From Armatimonadota bacterium (lineage in GTDB: Bacteria > Armatimonadota > SYMT01): a DNA stretch of 5,319 bases. Where the stretch lies: assembly GCA_020696885.1 (NCBI GenBank), contig JAJFMS010000323.1, positions 1-5,319 of the forward strand, given 5' to 3'. The notes below the pieces were generated by a model. The model ran no database searches, was not told where the DNA came from, and worked only from the letters and a program-made list of their open reading frames with translations. Each line of letters opens with the position of its first letter. Positions within the stretch are counted from its first letter, which is position 1. Made by a program: the position numbers and the translations under genes. This document shows positions 4,925 to 5,319 of the stretch, in pieces.

Positions 4925-5319
4925 ATGAATCGCAGCAGATTCCGCGGTGTCCTGGCCACGCTGGGGGCGGCACTCACAGTTACGGCCGCCTCCGCCGCTC
5001 GCAGTGACGACTGGCCACAATTCCGGCGTGATCCGTCGCGCACCGGGCGCTCGGTGGACCGCATCCAGTTCCCGCTTACCTCCGTCTGGAGCGTGAGCAG
5101 CCGGAAGAAAGACGGGTACTCGCCGCTCTACCACTCCGTGATCAAGAACGGGCGGATCTTCTTCGTCAAGGTGACGGAGAAGGAGCGGTTTCTGGTGTGC
5201 GCGGATGCCAAGACCGGCGCGGTCCGGTGGCAGCGGCGCCTCGAAGCGGACCGCCTCAAGTTCTTCCTCTCGGATGTCGCCGGCCCGGCCGTCTCGGATT
5301 CCGGCCAGGTCTTCGTCTA
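4925..5319 (+). CDS. Partial secreted PQQ-like (BamB-like) beta-propeller protein
   Basis: Only the first 131 codons are inside the window; the frame is still open at the last base. The ATG at 4925 begins a signal peptide (MNRSRFRG, then a hydrophobic run ending TAASAA) with likely cleavage near residue 24 or 25. The mature protein opens with DWPQFRRDPSRTG, the hallmark start of secreted PQQ-like repeat proteins, which usually read DWPQFRGxxxxG. A first blade follows: YHSVIKNGRIFFVK, then FLVCADAKTGAVRWQR with the typical DAxTGxxxW motif. A second blade begins at SDVAGPAVSDSGQVFV. Such proteins are periplasmic or exported eight-bladed propellers. Some are PQQ dehydrogenases or BamB-type assembly factors; most are uncharacterised, and too little is visible to choose. 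It points away from the other propeller gene, with the RNase Y relic between them. Confidence 0.85.
   Translation, partial: MNRSRFRGVLATLGAALTVTAASAARSDDWPQFRRDPSRTGRSVDRIQFPLTSVWSVSSRKKDGYSPLYHSVIKNGRIFFVKVTEKERFLVCADAKTGAVRWQRRLEADRLKFFLSDVAGPAVSDSGQVFV

Noticed and set aside
1..5319. CRISPR array, tRNA or rRNA gene, prophage or intact insertion sequence
   Set aside because: No regularly spaced direct repeats, cloverleaf-like segment, rRNA signature, or transposase/integrase protein was seen on either strand.

Overview
The window is G+C-rich bacterial DNA. It has Shine-Dalgarno-type start sites, strong G/C preference at third codon positions, and secreted beta-propeller proteins with Sec signal peptides. 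A secreted SBBP/PQQ-type propeller, a DWPQFR-type PQQ-like protein, an FG-GAP/VCBS scrap and RNase Y sequence suggest a soil- or sediment-type Gram-negative lineage such as Gemmatimonadota, Acidobacteriota, Planctomycetota or a related candidate phylum. No marker here fixes the phylum, so this is inference only.

Layout. (1) Positions 1-1210, plus strand: two overlapping genes. The first is cut by the window edge; it is of unknown family with a PepSY-like C-terminal domain. The second is a small stand-alone C39-like cysteine peptidase with a visible Cys/His/Asp set. (2) Positions 1277-1340: an interrupted inverted repeat between two convergent genes, a possible shared terminator. (3) Positions 1344-1976, minus strand: a five-helix membrane protein with a charged helical insert and a very good ribosome binding site. 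(4) Positions 1977-2843: about 870 bases with no convincing intact gene. It holds a doubtful proline-rich short ORF, two related GTAGGG-type repeat elements in opposite orientation, a perfect 15-bp hairpin, an FG-GAP/VCBS protein fragment and the first of two tandem hairpins. (5) Positions 2884-4200, minus strand: a complete secreted protein of 438 residues that reads as an eight-bladed beta-propeller with N-terminal strand closure. A perfect 15-bp hairpin overlaps its stop codon. (6) Positions 4422-4705, minus strand: a decayed 3' end of an RNase Y (rny) gene without its catalytic HD domain. (7) Positions 4844-4924: an A+T-rich island, probably the promoter region of the last gene. (8) Positions 4925-5319, plus strand: the start of a secreted PQQ-like (BamB-like) propeller protein that runs off the window.

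Functional reading. The peptidase and its overlapping upstream gene are almost certainly translated together and may act together, since PepSY domains are often peptidase-associated. The two propeller genes point away from each other across the RNase Y relic and probably have separate promoters. The middle of the window looks like an accessory, decaying region: gene scraps, dispersed palindromic elements and orphan genes. I see no CRISPR array, tRNA, rRNA, intact transposase or recognised defence system. The best candidate for something undescribed is the PepSY-like/C39-like gene pair.
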